Assembly (NCBI GenBank): GCA_016931575.1
Contig: JAFGEO010000006.1
Location: forward strand, 1-64,000
From: Bacteroidales bacterium
GTDB lineage: Bacteria > Bacteroidota > Bacteroidia > Bacteroidales > UBA10428
DNA length: 64,000 nt
Direction of reading: 5' to 3'
In this document: positions 63,755-64,000 of the stretch, one piece after another
Layout of the letters: the number at the start of each line of letters is the position of its first letter
Position numbering within the stretch: position 1 is the first letter of the stretch
Program-made: the position numbers and the translations under genes
Notes under the pieces: generated by a model
The model's database searches: none
What the model was told of the DNA's origin: nothing
Seen by the model: the letters and a program-made list of their open reading frames with translations, nothing else

Positions 63755-64000
63755 ATGCCACGTACAAACTTCAATGAATTACTAGAGGCAGGTGTGCACT
63801 TTGGCCACCTTAAAAGAAAATGGAATCCCAACATGGCTCCGTATATTTTTATGGAGAAAAACGGGATACACATCATCGATTTGCACAAAACTGTTGTCAA
63901 GCTTGATGAAGCTTGTTCAGCCATGAAGCAAATTGCCAAATCAGGAAGAAAGATCCTGTTTGTTGCTACCAAAAAACAGGCTAAAGATATTGTAGCCGAG
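63755..64000 (+). CDS. rpsB: Ribosomal protein S2, N-terminal part (cut by window end)
   Basis: The first 82 residues are present: [26 protein letters not shown], then [10 protein letters not shown] and [13 protein letters not shown]. These are the S2 signatures. The gene runs off the end. In many bacteria rpsB is followed by tsf, and L13-S9-S2 linkage is common in Bacteroidota. Confidence 0.95.
   Translation, partial: MPRTNFNELLEAGVHFGHLKRKWNPNMAPYIFMEKNGIHIIDLHKTVVKLDEACSAMKQIAKSGRKILFVATKKQAKDIVAE

Overview
The window is a gene-dense chromosomal segment of a Bacteroidota bacterium, most likely class Bacteroidia; I cannot place it lower. Three lines of evidence support this. It has type IX secretion hallmarks: a SprB-repeat surface protein with a type B C-terminal sorting domain next to a PorP/SprF-type membrane protein. 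Several promoters match the Bacteroidota consensus TTG-N17-23-TAnnTTTG. The ATP synthase genes are split, with atpD-atpC separate from the other subunits. I see no insertion sequence, prophage, CRISPR array or rRNA. One tRNA gene (Gln, UUG) is present. Coordinates were read by eye and no database search was possible.

Layout. 1-1.1 kb: head-to-head sulfotransferase (cut by the window edge) and GT8 glycosyltransferase. 1.4-6.1 kb: the T9SS adhesin and its PorP/SprF partner. 6.2-15 kb: housekeeping and envelope genes (purD, nadB, an outer-membrane protein, dusB, a CPBP protease, an unknown helical protein, an M24 peptidase). 15.1-19 kb: a regulatory operon with two PP2C/SpoIIE-type phosphatases, a SiaB-type kinase and a SiaC-type phosphoprotein, with no diguanylate cyclase. 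19-22.5 kb: succinate dehydrogenase/fumarate reductase sdhCAB. 22.7-25 kb: a gutted aminopeptidase P remnant, an alpha/beta hydrolase, a small outer-membrane protein and a LOG-family protein. 25.1-27.7 kb: an ECF sigma/anti-sigma pair with an outer-membrane beta-barrel gene.

28.5-35.3 kb: a TetR regulator with its own promoter and paired operators, followed by a LolA-like carrier, two FtsX-type permeases, a LolD-like ATPase, a small membrane protein and a beta-barrel. Together these look like a complete inner-to-outer membrane export route. 35.3-41.5 kb: bactofilin-atpZ-atpI-like-atpBEFHAG on the minus strand. 41.6-44.8 kb: the classic DUF177-rpmF-plsX-fabH cluster and a lone receiver protein. 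45.1-47 kb: atpDC on the plus strand. 47.1-49.5 kb: a DUF6165 protein and a GT9 glycosyltransferase, plus a secreted hydrolase.

49.7-51.2 kb: an unusual protein with three 72-residue helical repeats fused to a GH16-fold domain that has lost both catalytic glutamates. 51.6-60.2 kb: a ThiF-like E1 enzyme, a hybrid histidine kinase, pepE, a giant AsmA-like protein, and a histidine kinase overlapping rnpA. 60.3-64 kb: tRNA-Gln, a 3-methyladenine glycosylase, an O-antigen ligase-like protein, and rplM-rpsI-rpsB (cut by the window end).

The best candidates for something undescribed are the repeat/pseudo-GH16 protein (49740-51209), the TetR-controlled export operon (28.6-35.3 kb) and the SiaD-less phosphatase/kinase module (15.1-19.0 kb).
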